The notes under the pieces were generated by a model. It worked only from the letters and a program-made list of their open reading frames with translations. It did not search any database and was not told where the DNA came from. A stretch of DNA of 10,629 nucleotides from positions 1 to 10,629 of the forward strand of contig JAHWHN010000187.1 in NCBI GenBank assembly GCA_019323235.1, in the 5' to 3' direction. Shown piece by piece: positions 5,004 to 10,629 of the stretch; position 1 is the stretch's first letter, and every line of letters starts with the position of its first letter. The DNA comes from Candidatus Woesearchaeota archaeon (GTDB taxonomy: Archaea > Nanobdellota > Nanobdellia > Woesearchaeales > JABIAG01). Made by a program: the position numbers and the translations under genes.

Positions 5004-6071
5004 ATGGAACTGACTCCTGAAATAAAAGCTCAATTGCAAGAGCAAAAAAAGAATTGTCCTTATTGTTTATTGTTAAAAGGAGAAATCCCTTCATCTTCAG
5101 TATATGAAGATAAATACATGAATGCAGTAATGCATATAGATAATTGGAGAGAAGGTCATATCTTACTATTGCCAAAAGAGCATTATCCCATACTTCCCTT
5201 AATGCCTGCAGATGAATTTAAACATATTTTTGGTAGTATCCCAAAATTAATTAAAGCATTGAAAAAATCATTTCTTTCTTTTGGCTGTAATGTAATTATT
5301 GCAAATGGTGGTGCTGCTGGACAACAATTACCTCATTTTTGTGTAAATATAGTTCCAAGAGATACTTCTGATAAATTTGATTATTTCTCATTTAACAAGC
5401 CAGTAAATTTAGACCAAGAAAATCTAAAAAGTGTAAATGAAATGTTACATCAAAACGTTCCAATAATGATGAATAATCATTTTGGTAGAAATCCTGCAAA
5501 ATGGCATAATGGAAATATCAAAAGGGCAGAGTTCATAGAAAAAATAGAAAATCAAAAAATAATCTACGAAGATGAAAAATCAATAGTGTTAATTCCGAAA
5601 AACCCACAATGTATTGGACATATGGTTATTTATTCACAAGAAGAAGAAAAATTAATTGAAAAATTATCAGATGAATCTTCATCTCATTTATTTTATGTAG
5701 CATCATTTTGTTCAACTGCGGCATTTGAGGGTTTGAAAGCAGCAGGTTCTAATATAATATTAAAAAGTGGAAAGTCTAAAGATAATCCTCATGGAAGATT
5801 AGAAATTCACATTTTACCAAGATTTGAAAAAGATAAAATTAACTTAAACTTTAATTCAAACCAAGATCCTGAAAAGATGGAATTATTAGCAAAAAAAATT
5901 AAAGAAAATATTTGGTTAATGCAGACTGGAAAGCCTAAGAAAAGAGTAGTAATTGATTTAGATAAAGAAATCCCTGAAGAAATAATCAAAAATCCAGATT
6001 CAAAGAAATTGGAATTAAAAAAACCAATCAATGAGATTGAAGACGCAATAAGTAAAATTCAAAAGTCTTAA
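5004..6071 (+). CDS. Double HIT-domain protein with altered catalytic motifs
   Basis: A 355-residue protein with two copies of the histidine-triad fold (HIT; nucleotide hydrolases and transferases, related to GalT). Domain 1 (about 15-120): CPYC at 18-21, GEIPSSSVYED, EGHILLLPKEH (50-60), then HFCVNIVPR at 111-119. Domain 2 (about 184-274): IIYEDEKSIVLIP, GHMVIY (205-210), then RLEIHILPR at 265-273. Against the FHIT motif HVHVHVLPR, domain 1 keeps only the first His, with Cys at the nucleophile position and Asn at the third. Domain 2 keeps only the third, with Glu at the nucleophile position. Both sites therefore look unable to do classical HIT chemistry. C18, C21 and H111 could bind zinc as in GalT. 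A Lys-rich tail (300-355) follows. The message appears leaderless, from a TATA shared with the gene on the other strand. Fold assignment is firm; activity is unknown. Confidence 0.85.
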   Translation: MELTPEIKAQLQEQKKNCPYCLLLKGEIPSSSVYEDKYMNAVMHIDNWREGHILLLPKEHYPILPLMPADEFKHIFGSIPKLIKALKKSFLSFGCNVIIANGGAAGQQLPHFCVNIVPRDTSDKFDYFSFNKPVNLDQENLKSVNEMLHQNVPIMMNNHFGRNPAKWHNGNIKRAEFIEKIENQKIIYEDEKSIVLIPKNPQCIGHMVIYSQEEEKLIEKLSDESSSHLFYVASFCSTAAFEGLKAAGSNIILKSGKSKDNPHGRLEIHILPRFEKDKINLNFNSNQDPEKMELLAKKIKENIWLMQTGKPKKRVVIDLDKEIPEEIIKNPDSKKLELKKPINEIEDAISKIQKS

Positions 6072-6094
6072 ATATATGTTTATTCTAATATTTA

Positions 6095-6104
6095 GTTATA
6101 TAAT
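6095..6104 (+). promoter_or_regulatory. TATA element for the 134-residue helical protein gene
   Basis: GTTATATAAT is centred about 23 nt before the ATG at 6122, suggesting a leaderless message independent of the HIT gene, which ends 50 bp upstream. Confidence 0.4.
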
Positions 6105-6121
6105 CAAAAATCATAATAAAA

Positions 6122-6526
6122 ATGACTCATGAATTAAATAATCGGGAATTAATGTCTCTAAGAAGAGTGGCTGTAGTGGCAGTTAAGAAAATATTTTCTT
6201 TAGCTGAAGATGAACAAAAATCATTCTTAAAAATAGCTAAAGACGATCCAGAAAAATCTAAATTTAGATTTGAAAGAATTATTCATGATATTAGAAAAGA
6301 AGAAATCAAATTAAAAGAAGTTCATAAAATCTTAGAAGAAATTGAAGAAAATATGATTCGTCAAATGCATAAAGTTAAAGATCGTGCAAATGAATCTCAC
6401 AAATTAGGAAGTGTGCAACAAGATATAGATTATGAAATTAGTTTATTCTCAAGATTTTTACGTTCAGAATCTCAAAATGTATTAAAAGAACGTAAAGAAA
6501 TGAAAGAACTTAAGAAAGTTGCTTAA
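6122..6526 (+). CDS. Small helical, charged protein, function unknown
   Basis: A 134-residue soluble protein that is almost wholly alpha-helical by composition. Residues 8-42 form one amphipathic helix region (RELMSLRRVAVVAVKKIF), and 45-95 a long Lys/Glu-rich coiled-coil-like stretch (IRKEEIKLKEVHKILEEIEE). A last helix (98-134) ends in KERKEMKELKKVA. There are no cysteines, membrane segments or signal peptide. No family is recognised. It lies between the HIT and aldolase genes on the same strand, with its own TATA upstream and 72 bp before the aldolase start, so it is probably a single-gene unit. Codon use and base composition look like those of its neighbours. Confidence 0.78.
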   Translation: MTHELNNRELMSLRRVAVVAVKKIFSLAEDEQKSFLKIAKDDPEKSKFRFERIIHDIRKEEIKLKEVHKILEEIEENMIRQMHKVKDRANESHKLGSVQQDIDYEISLFSRFLRSESQNVLKERKEMKELKKVA

Positions 6527-6555
6527 ACTTTTCATTTTCTTAAATTAATTCTTAA

Positions 6556-6593
6556 AATTTATATACTAATGAATCATAAATTAATGAGAGGTG
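6556..6593 (+). promoter_or_regulatory. TATA element and Shine-Dalgarno GAGGTG of fba
   Basis: AAATTTATATA (6555-6565) is followed by GAGGTG at 6588-6593, five nucleotides before the ATG at 6599. Transcription about 25 nt after the TATA centre would begin just before the GAGGTG, giving a very short leader of about 12-15 nt that still holds a full ribosome-binding site. Confidence 0.55.
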
Positions 6594-6598
6594 TATAA

Positions 6599-7513
6599 AT
6601 GACAATAGTTACTGGTAAAAATATTCTTGAAAAAGCAAAAAAAGGCAAGTATGCCGTTCCACATTTCAATGTTTCAAACATGGAAACAATCCAAGCTGTT
6701 TTTAATGTATGTGATAGATTAAAAGCTCCAGCATTTATTTCTTTATCTGAGACAGCTATAAAATATATGACCATTCCAACGATAATTAGTTTATTTGATA
6801 CTTATGCAAAAAGAACAAAAGCAAATTTCGCATTACATCTAGACCATGGGAAAAATATGGATGTAATTAAAGATTGTATTAACTCTGGTTTTACATCAGT
6901 AATGATAGATGCTTCTCATGAGGAATTTAAGAAAAACATTCAACTAACAAAAAAAGTAGTGGGATGGGCAAAAAAGAAGAAAGTATCTGTTGAAGCAGAA
7001 CTTGGTACAATTGGCGGAAAAGAAGATTACGTTAAAGGTAACATAATTTATACAGATCCTTTCCAAGCAAGAGAATTTGTAAAACAAACTGGTTGTGATT
7101 CATTGGCAGTTGCAATTGGAACTTCTCATGGAGCATATAAATTCCCAGGAAAATCTCATTTAAACATGGATGTTTTAAAGTCCGTTAAAAAATTAGTAAC
7201 GATACCTTTAGTATTACATGGTTCATCAAATATCCCTCAAGAATTAATTAAAAAAGCTAACAAATACGGAGCTAAAATAAAGAATGCTCATGGTGTTTCT
7301 GATGCTGATGTAAAAAAGGCAGTTAAAAGTGGAATCTGTAAAATAAACATTGATTCTGATTTAAGAATTGCTTTTGATGCTGGGATGAGAGAATATCTAA
7401 TGAAAAATCCATCATCTATTGATTATAGAGCAATGTTAACTGCATCAAGATTAGAAATGGAAAAAGTAATTGAGCATAAAATTGAAGTTCTAGGTTGTAA
7501 GAATAAATGTTAA
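6599..7513 (+). CDS. fba: Class II (zinc) fructose-1,6-bisphosphate aldolase
   Basis: Cleaves fructose 1,6-bisphosphate to dihydroxyacetone phosphate and glyceraldehyde 3-phosphate, or the reverse in gluconeogenesis; its product feeds the gap-pgk pair encoded about 2.4 kb away. The 304 residues match the bacterial class II family. Landmarks: KGKYAVPHFNVSN (15-27), ALHLDHG with catalytic D82 and zinc ligand H83, MIDASH (102-107), VEAELG with E134, GTSHGAYKF with H178, LHGSSNIP with H207 (usually HGASGIP or similar) and NIDSD (250-254). The length is usual. Many archaea use class I DhnA-type aldolase or the bifunctional FBP aldolase/phosphatase, so a bacterial-type enzyme here fits gene acquisition, as with gap. 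A close relative such as tagatose-bisphosphate aldolase is possible, but the glycolytic context favours Fba. It ends 4 bp from the convergent HAD gene. Confidence 0.93.
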   Translation: MTIVTGKNILEKAKKGKYAVPHFNVSNMETIQAVFNVCDRLKAPAFISLSETAIKYMTIPTIISLFDTYAKRTKANFALHLDHGKNMDVIKDCINSGFTSVMIDASHEEFKKNIQLTKKVVGWAKKKKVSVEAELGTIGGKEDYVKGNIIYTDPFQAREFVKQTGCDSLAVAIGTSHGAYKFPGKSHLNMDVLKSVKKLVTIPLVLHGSSNIPQELIKKANKYGAKIKNAHGVSDADVKKAVKSGICKINIDSDLRIAFDAGMREYLMKNPSSIDYRAMLTASRLEMEKVIEHKIEVLGCKNKC

Positions 7514-7517
7514 TCTT

Positions 7518-8150
7518 TTAATTTTTTTCTAATTTCTTAATTATTTCCAAAATATCTTTTGGTTTATCACAAATAAAACTAGGGTTTTCTTTTTTTAATA
7601 ATCTTTTAGTATTAAAACCCCAAGTTACTGTAATACACTTTAAACCAATTTTATTACAAGCTCTAACATCTCTTACTTCATCACCAACATATAAAGTCTC
7701 ATCTTTCTTTAATTCTTTACTTTTCAAAACACTCTTTAGTGATTTATGTTTTCCAAAAATAGACTTACTAGAATGAATAAAATCAGTATCTAATTCATTA
7801 TTCTTAATTACAGAAGAAATATTAACTCTGGAATTTGATGATAAAATCCCAACTTTATAATTTTTAGATAGTTTATTAAGAACAAATTTAATATCTTTAA
7901 ATAATTTAATTTCATCAATTCTTTTATGCATCATCTTTTGAGTCTTTCTTACATAAAATGGAACTTCTAATAATGAAATCTTAAAATCTTCTCTAATTAC
8001 TTGAAAAGGTCCTTTAGATCTAAGAGAATTAAAATTTTTAATACTTAATTCTTTATTCTCTTCTTTAGCAATCTTTTTAACACAATCAATAGCCAAAGAG
8101 AAAGTATCTGCCAAAGTTCCATCCATATCGAAGATAATAGTTTTAATCAT
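7518..8150 (-). CDS. HAD-superfamily phosphatase (phosphoglycolate phosphatase-like)
   Basis: A 210-residue haloacid dehalogenase-type hydrolase. Motif I is FDMDGTLAD with nucleophile D8 and acid/base D10; motif II is ILSSNS (102-107); motif III is probably K134 in FGKHKSL; motif IV is YVGDEVRD with D157 and D161. The helical cap lies between motifs I and II (about 15-85), as in the Gph/PGMB group. The substrate cannot be read from the sequence; phosphoglycolate or another small phosphate ester is typical of the group. The frame is open further upstream to a TTG at 8201, but that would start before the TATA element. The ATG at 8150 lies about 25 nt after the TATA and gives the standard HAD N-terminus. 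It is convergent with fba, 4 bp apart. Confidence 0.88.
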   Translation of the reverse strand: MIKTIIFDMDGTLADTFSLAIDCVKKIAKEENKELSIKNFNSLRSKGPFQVIREDFKISLLEVPFYVRKTQKMMHKRIDEIKLFKDIKFVLNKLSKNYKVGILSSNSRVNISSVIKNNELDTDFIHSSKSIFGKHKSLKSVLKSKELKKDETLYVGDEVRDVRACNKIGLKCITVTWGFNTKRLLKKENPSFICDKPKDILEIIKKLEKN

Positions 8151-8167
8151 TCTAATTAAAAAAACTA

Positions 8168-8182
8168 AAATATATATAAATC
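8168..8182 (-). promoter_or_regulatory. TATA element for the HAD phosphatase gene
   Basis: The minus strand reads GATTTATATATATTT, centred about 25 nt before the ATG at 8150. A purine-rich AAAAAGGAGG stretch just upstream of the TATA lies where a BRE would be. It also looks like a Shine-Dalgarno site but is too far upstream of the ATG to act as one. Confidence 0.5.
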
Positions 8183-8235
8183 CTCCTTTTTCGAAATACA
8201 ATACTTAATAAACTTCAAAAAAAATTAATAAAAAA

Positions 8236-8484
8236 ATGGTATGGCAAGACATAGTAATCTCAATAGCAAATGTATTATTCACATTCTCACTTTTAAACCA
8301 AGTAATACACGGATTTAGAAGTAAAAAAACTTCAATTACATATTTAACGTCTGGTTTAACTACGATTGGTTTAATTGCAATGACTACTGCATTTTTTTCA
8401 TTAGGATTATATTATTCTGGATTTAGTGCTGGAACAAACGCCTTATTGTGGTTTATACTATTTATTCAAAGAATTTTGTATTAA
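8236..8484 (+). CDS. Three-helix membrane protein resembling SemiSWEET/PQ-loop transporters
   Basis: An 82-residue protein with three predicted membrane helices (about 4-24, 35-57 and 64-80), the size and topology of a SemiSWEET half-transporter, which works as a dimer to move sugars or similar small solutes. After helix 1 comes LLNQVIHGFRSKKTSITYLTS, which lines up with the family's PQ-motif and K-T/S-S loop, but with Asn in place of the helix-kinking Pro (N21-Q22). The other expected features, a small-residue helix 2 and an aromatic helix 3, are present. The missing Pro keeps this at a resemblance. A weak TATA (TTAATAAAC, about 8205-8213) lies about 27 nt before the ATG. A sugar transporter next to glycolytic genes would make sense, but this is inference. 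Confidence 0.6.
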   Translation: MVWQDIVISIANVLFTFSLLNQVIHGFRSKKTSITYLTSGLTTIGLIAMTTAFFSLGLYYSGFSAGTNALLWFILFIQRILY

Positions 8485-8495
8485 TTATCTAAAGG

Positions 8496-8530
8496 TTTAA
8501 ATAGTTCTTTATCAATTATATGTCGAGGTG
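8496..8530 (+). promoter_or_regulatory. TATA element and Shine-Dalgarno GAGGTG of the 66-residue membrane protein gene
   Basis: TTTAAATA (8496-8503) is followed by GAGGTG at 8525-8530, five nucleotides before the ATG at 8536. It has the same layout as fba: the expected transcript start falls right before the GAGGTG. Confidence 0.5.
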
Positions 8531-8535
8531 ATATT

Positions 8536-8736
8536 ATGTGTTTAGCTAAATGGTCCAAAAAAAAGATTAAAAAAATGAATCTATTTGATTTTGCAATCTG
8601 GAAAATATCTATTGCTATTTTCGGTATTGTTGTTGGTGCATATATTTCTGACTTTGTAAAAAGTTATGTATGGTATTTTGTAATTGCATTTGTATTATTA
8701 TATGGAATGCTACTTAACAAAATATTAAGAAAATAA
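8536..8736 (+). CDS. Small two-helix membrane protein
   Basis: A 66-residue protein with a basic N-terminus (MCLAKWSKKKIKKMN, 1-15), two membrane helices (about 20-41 and 45-62) and a basic end (NKILRK). By the positive-inside rule both ends face the cytoplasm. A single Cys at position 2 is not in a lipobox context. I do not recognise a named family; the WSKKKIKKMNLFDFA start followed by two helices recalls small uncharacterised membrane proteins common in DPANN archaea, from memory only. The start is supported by GAGGTG with five-nucleotide spacing. A T-rich terminator-like tract follows. Confidence 0.72.
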   Translation: MCLAKWSKKKIKKMNLFDFAIWKISIAIFGIVVGAYISDFVKSYVWYFVIAFVLLYGMLLNKILRK

Positions 8737-8743
8737 ATAAATC

Positions 8744-8774
8744 TTATTTTTTTACTTTTATTATTTTATTTTTA
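8744..8774 (+). terminator. T-rich terminator-like tract
   Basis: Right after the stop codon (8734-8736) the plus strand carries repeated T runs, including T7 at 8747-8753 and further T4-T5 runs up to 8774. Archaeal RNA polymerase ends transcription at such oligo-T tracts without a hairpin. Confidence 0.5.
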
Positions 8775-8803
8775 TTAAAAAATAGTTATATTCAGGATAT
8801 CTT

Positions 8804-8813
8804 TTTAAATAAA
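8804..8813 (+). promoter_or_regulatory. TATA element for the 138-residue membrane protein gene
   Basis: TTTAAATAAA is centred about 25 nt before the ATG at 8833, indicating a leaderless message that begins after the upstream terminator tract. Confidence 0.42.
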
Positions 8814-8832
8814 ATCTATTTTTAAAATTATT

Positions 8833-9249
8833 ATGATTGATGAAAAAGTAGATGATTTGTTCAAAGAAGAATTTATGAATATATCTCTTGGAAACTTATC
8901 AAGATATTCAGCAGCATTTATTTTTTTACCTAGTGCTTTATCAGACAATAAATGGTTATTATCTTCATTTTTTGTATATTCTTTTATGGGAGCATATTTC
9001 GAGCATAAGGGAAGAAAAGGTTTTAAAATTGATTTTAGTGATTATATTTTGAAAGAGGATGTAGATGGAGAGTTGAATAAAGCATCAGGTTTTTCATATG
9101 GCGCAGGTGTTTGCGGTTCTTTAGCCTATCTTGCAGAAATGCCTTTGTTTGGGATTATGAGTTTATTTGCAGTAGGGATTGCATACCATTATCAATCACA
9201 ATCTAAAGATATTTTAGTAAAAAACAAATTAAAAAAATTATATAAATAA
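8833..9249 (+). CDS. Predicted membrane protein, function unknown
   Basis: A 138-residue protein with a soluble acidic N-terminus (1-20), two short hydrophobic segments (about 25-37 and 41-56), and a charged middle loop (57-84) containing HKGRKGFKIDF and ILKEDVDGELNK. A second hydrophobic pair follows (about 87-101 and 103-119), then a basic tail ending KNKLKKLYK. The two pairs suggest two helical hairpins and perhaps four membrane passes, though the segments are short. No family motif is recognised. Its stop codon directly abuts the stop of the ligase gene on the other strand (no bases between), so the two messages must overlap at their 3' ends. Confidence 0.75.
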   Translation: MIDEKVDDLFKEEFMNISLGNLSRYSAAFIFLPSALSDNKWLLSSFFVYSFMGAYFEHKGRKGFKIDFSDYILKEDVDGELNKASGFSYGAGVCGSLAYLAEMPLFGIMSLFAVGIAYHYQSQSKDILVKNKLKKLYK

Positions 9250-10629
9250 TCATTGATTAAAATAATCTTCTTCAACTTGATCTAAAGTAGATATTTCTTC
9301 AATTCCCTTATCTTTATGTCTCAAATTTTTAACTCTAGGAAATCTTAAAGCATACCCAGAAGAATATGAAGGGCTTTTTTGAATTTCTTCAAACTCAATT
9401 TCTAAAACAACTTTAGGAATAACTTTAACTTCCTTACCTTTTTCATAAACAATTGAAGGTTTCAACAATTTAGTCATATCTCCTAAACTCAAACCATCAT
9501 CAGAAACTTCTTTAAAACCCGTACCAACTTTACCGACATCTAAAAATTCTCCATCTTTACCAATACAAGCAACAGTGAAAGATGAAAACCAATTAGCTCT
9601 TTTTCCCTCTCCCCATTCAGCTCCAGTAACAACCAAATCTAAAGTGTCCATAGTTGGTTTAATCTTAACACCATAACCAACTCTTCTTCCTGGTTTATAA
9701 GGACCTGATAAAGACTTCATCATAGCCCCCTCATTACCTGAATTTATAGAAGAATCATAAAATGCTTCAGCTTCTTTAACATTCTTAACAATTTTTTGTT
9801 CTGCTAAAGTAATTTTTTCATTACTCTTAACAATCTTTGAAATTTTATCTCTTCTTTCTTTGAAAGGTTTATTTAGATAATTTTCACCTTCAAAGAACAT
9901 AATATCGAAAATTCTTAAAACAACAGGAACATCTTTAACTAATTGATGAATATCATATTTCCTTCTAATCCTTTGAGAAATATTTTGGAAAGCTAAATAC
10001 TTTCCAGATTTATCAACTCCAATAACTTCTCCATCTAGAATACATTCTTTAGCAGAAACTTTTTCTTCAATCATCTCAACAACATCTGGAAATTGTGTAG
10101 TTACATCTTCAGAACTTCTAGTAAATAATTTAATTTTATTACCATTTTTATGAACTTGAACTCTAAACCCATCATATTTATACTCAATAGCGGCAGGACA
10201 TCCAACACGTTCAAAAGCATCTTCAAAACCACTTGCTTTAGGATATAACATTAATTTCAAAGGCCTTAAAGGTTTTAATTTAACATCTTTTAATCCCTTA
10301 ACACCTTTAGTTTTAGCAATTAAAGCTACTTCTGAAAAATCATTCAATAAATCATAAGCATTTTGTACTAAATCTAATAATTCATTATAAACATCTCTGG
10401 CTTTACTTTCGGTTTCAGCATAAATAAAATCAGCATATGGTAATTTGTCAATTGATGTAAAATTAACCTCTGGAGCATCAAATTTATATTTTAAATCATT
10501 TGCACAATACATACATAATTTAGTATTGGGCATTATCTTATCACATCTAGAACATTTTGAGAAAACTCCATATACTTTTGGGAAATATGCCCAGACAATT
10601 GCATCTCTCAATACACCATCTCCAACACC
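9250..10629 (-). CDS. lig: ATP-dependent DNA ligase, 5' end outside the window, with a zinc-ribbon-like insertion
   Basis: Seals nicks in duplex DNA (Okazaki fragments and repair) via a ligase-AMP intermediate. The 459 visible residues start inside the DNA-binding domain: the frame is open to the edge and begins GVGDGVLRDAIVWA, matching the archaeal GxGxGxxRDA segment, so the TTG at 10611 is an internal Leu and not the start. Counting from the first visible residue: the domain is interrupted by about 60 extra residues (18-82) containing C26, C29, C39 and C42 (CSRC, CMYC), then resumes with AYDLLNDFSEVALIAK. Motif I is EYKYDGFR with nucleophile K151. Further on are RIFDIMFFEG (III), EGAMMKS (IV), VKIKP with DTLDLVVTGAEWGEG (V), and LRFPRVKNLRHKDKG near the C-terminus (VI/OB-fold). 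The C-terminus is complete. About 100-170 N-terminal residues are missing because of the window edge only. Confidence 0.93.
   Translation of the reverse strand, partial: GVGDGVLRDAIVWAYFPKVYGVFSKCSRCDKIMPNTKLCMYCANDLKYKFDAPEVNFTSIDKLPYADFIYAETESKARDVYNELLDLVQNAYDLLNDFSEVALIAKTKGVKGLKDVKLKPLRPLKLMLYPKASGFEDAFERVGCPAAIEYKYDGFRVQVHKNGNKIKLFTRSSEDVTTQFPDVVEMIEEKVSAKECILDGEVIGVDKSGKYLAFQNISQRIRRKYDIHQLVKDVPVVLRIFDIMFFEGENYLNKPFKERRDKISKIVKSNEKITLAEQKIVKNVKEAEAFYDSSINSGNEGAMMKSLSGPYKPGRRVGYGVKIKPTMDTLDLVVTGAEWGEGKRANWFSSFTVACIGKDGEFLDVGKVGTGFKEVSDDGLSLGDMTKLLKPSIVYEKGKEVKVIPKVVLEIEFEEIQKSPSYSSGYALRFPRVKNLRHKDKGIEEISTLDQVEEDYFNQ

Noticed and set aside
4960..5175. Minus-strand open frame of 71 codons over the start of the HIT gene
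   Set aside because: It is antisense to clear HIT-domain coding sequence and its translation has no recognisable features.
5807..6031. Minus-strand open frame inside the tail of the HIT gene
   Set aside because: It is antisense to coding sequence and its Phe/Ser-rich translation arises from Lys/Glu codons read backwards.
8181..8190. GGAGGA on the minus strand as the HAD ribosome site
   Set aside because: It lies about 30 nt upstream of the ATG and upstream of the TATA, so it would not be in the mRNA; a BRE-like role is more likely.
8151..8201. Longer HAD phosphatase starting at TTG 8201
   Set aside because: It would add 17 residues encoded across the TATA element; the ATG at 8150 gives the standard HAD N-terminus and sits at the leaderless distance from the TATA.
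10609..10611. TTG as the start codon of the DNA ligase
   Set aside because: The frame continues upstream to the window edge as GVGDGV-LRDA, a conserved internal ligase segment, so this TTG encodes an internal leucine and the real start is outside the window.
1..10629. CRISPR array, transposon, tRNA/rRNA or toxin-antitoxin/defence genes
   Set aside because: No spaced direct repeats, transposase, cloverleaf or recognised defence motifs were seen on either strand.

Overview
The window reads as a gene-dense, very AT-rich stretch of an archaeal chromosome, most likely from a DPANN-type lineage of the Woesearchaeota/Pacearchaeota kind. That placement is an inference; no rRNA is present to test it. 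The archaeal evidence is an Rpp21-type RNase P protein, an archaeal/eukaryotic-type ATP-dependent DNA ligase, and TATA elements centred about 25-28 nt upstream of start codons, which implies leaderless mRNAs. The glycolytic genes, by contrast, look bacterial: a type I GapA-like GAPDH and a class II fructose-bisphosphate aldolase.

Layout. At the left edge (1-37, minus) is the start of a gene that runs out of the window. Next, all on the minus strand, come RNase P protein 4 (142-435), a long coiled-coil protein (473-1804), an unexplained open frame overlapping the end of pgk (1892-2134), phosphoglycerate kinase (2116-3210), GAPDH (3225-4214), a four-helix membrane protein (4245-4643) and a small membrane-anchored coiled-coil protein (4693-4950). 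A single near-palindromic TATA element at about 4971-4985 separates this block from plus-strand genes: a double-HIT protein (5004-6071), a helical protein (6122-6526) and class II aldolase (6599-7513). A convergent HAD phosphatase follows (7518-8150, minus). Three plus-strand membrane proteins come next (8236-8484, SemiSWEET-like; 8536-8736; 8833-9249). Last is a DNA ligase on the minus strand, cut by the right edge (9250-10629).

How the genes fit together. Aldolase, GAPDH and PGK are three steps of the trunk of glycolysis/gluconeogenesis. Triose-phosphate isomerase is not in the window. gap and pgk are 14 bp apart and probably form an operon; fba has its own promoter. gap, fba and the 66-residue membrane protein share the same start signal, GAGGTG then five nucleotides then ATG, while most other genes look leaderless.

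Points most worth a second look: a zinc-ribbon-like insertion inside the DNA-binding domain of the ligase; a double-HIT protein in which both nucleophilic histidines are replaced; an open frame with no normal start overlapping the end of pgk in the -1 frame; and one TATA element that appears to serve two divergent leaderless genes. No tRNA, rRNA, CRISPR array, insertion sequence or defence system was recognised.
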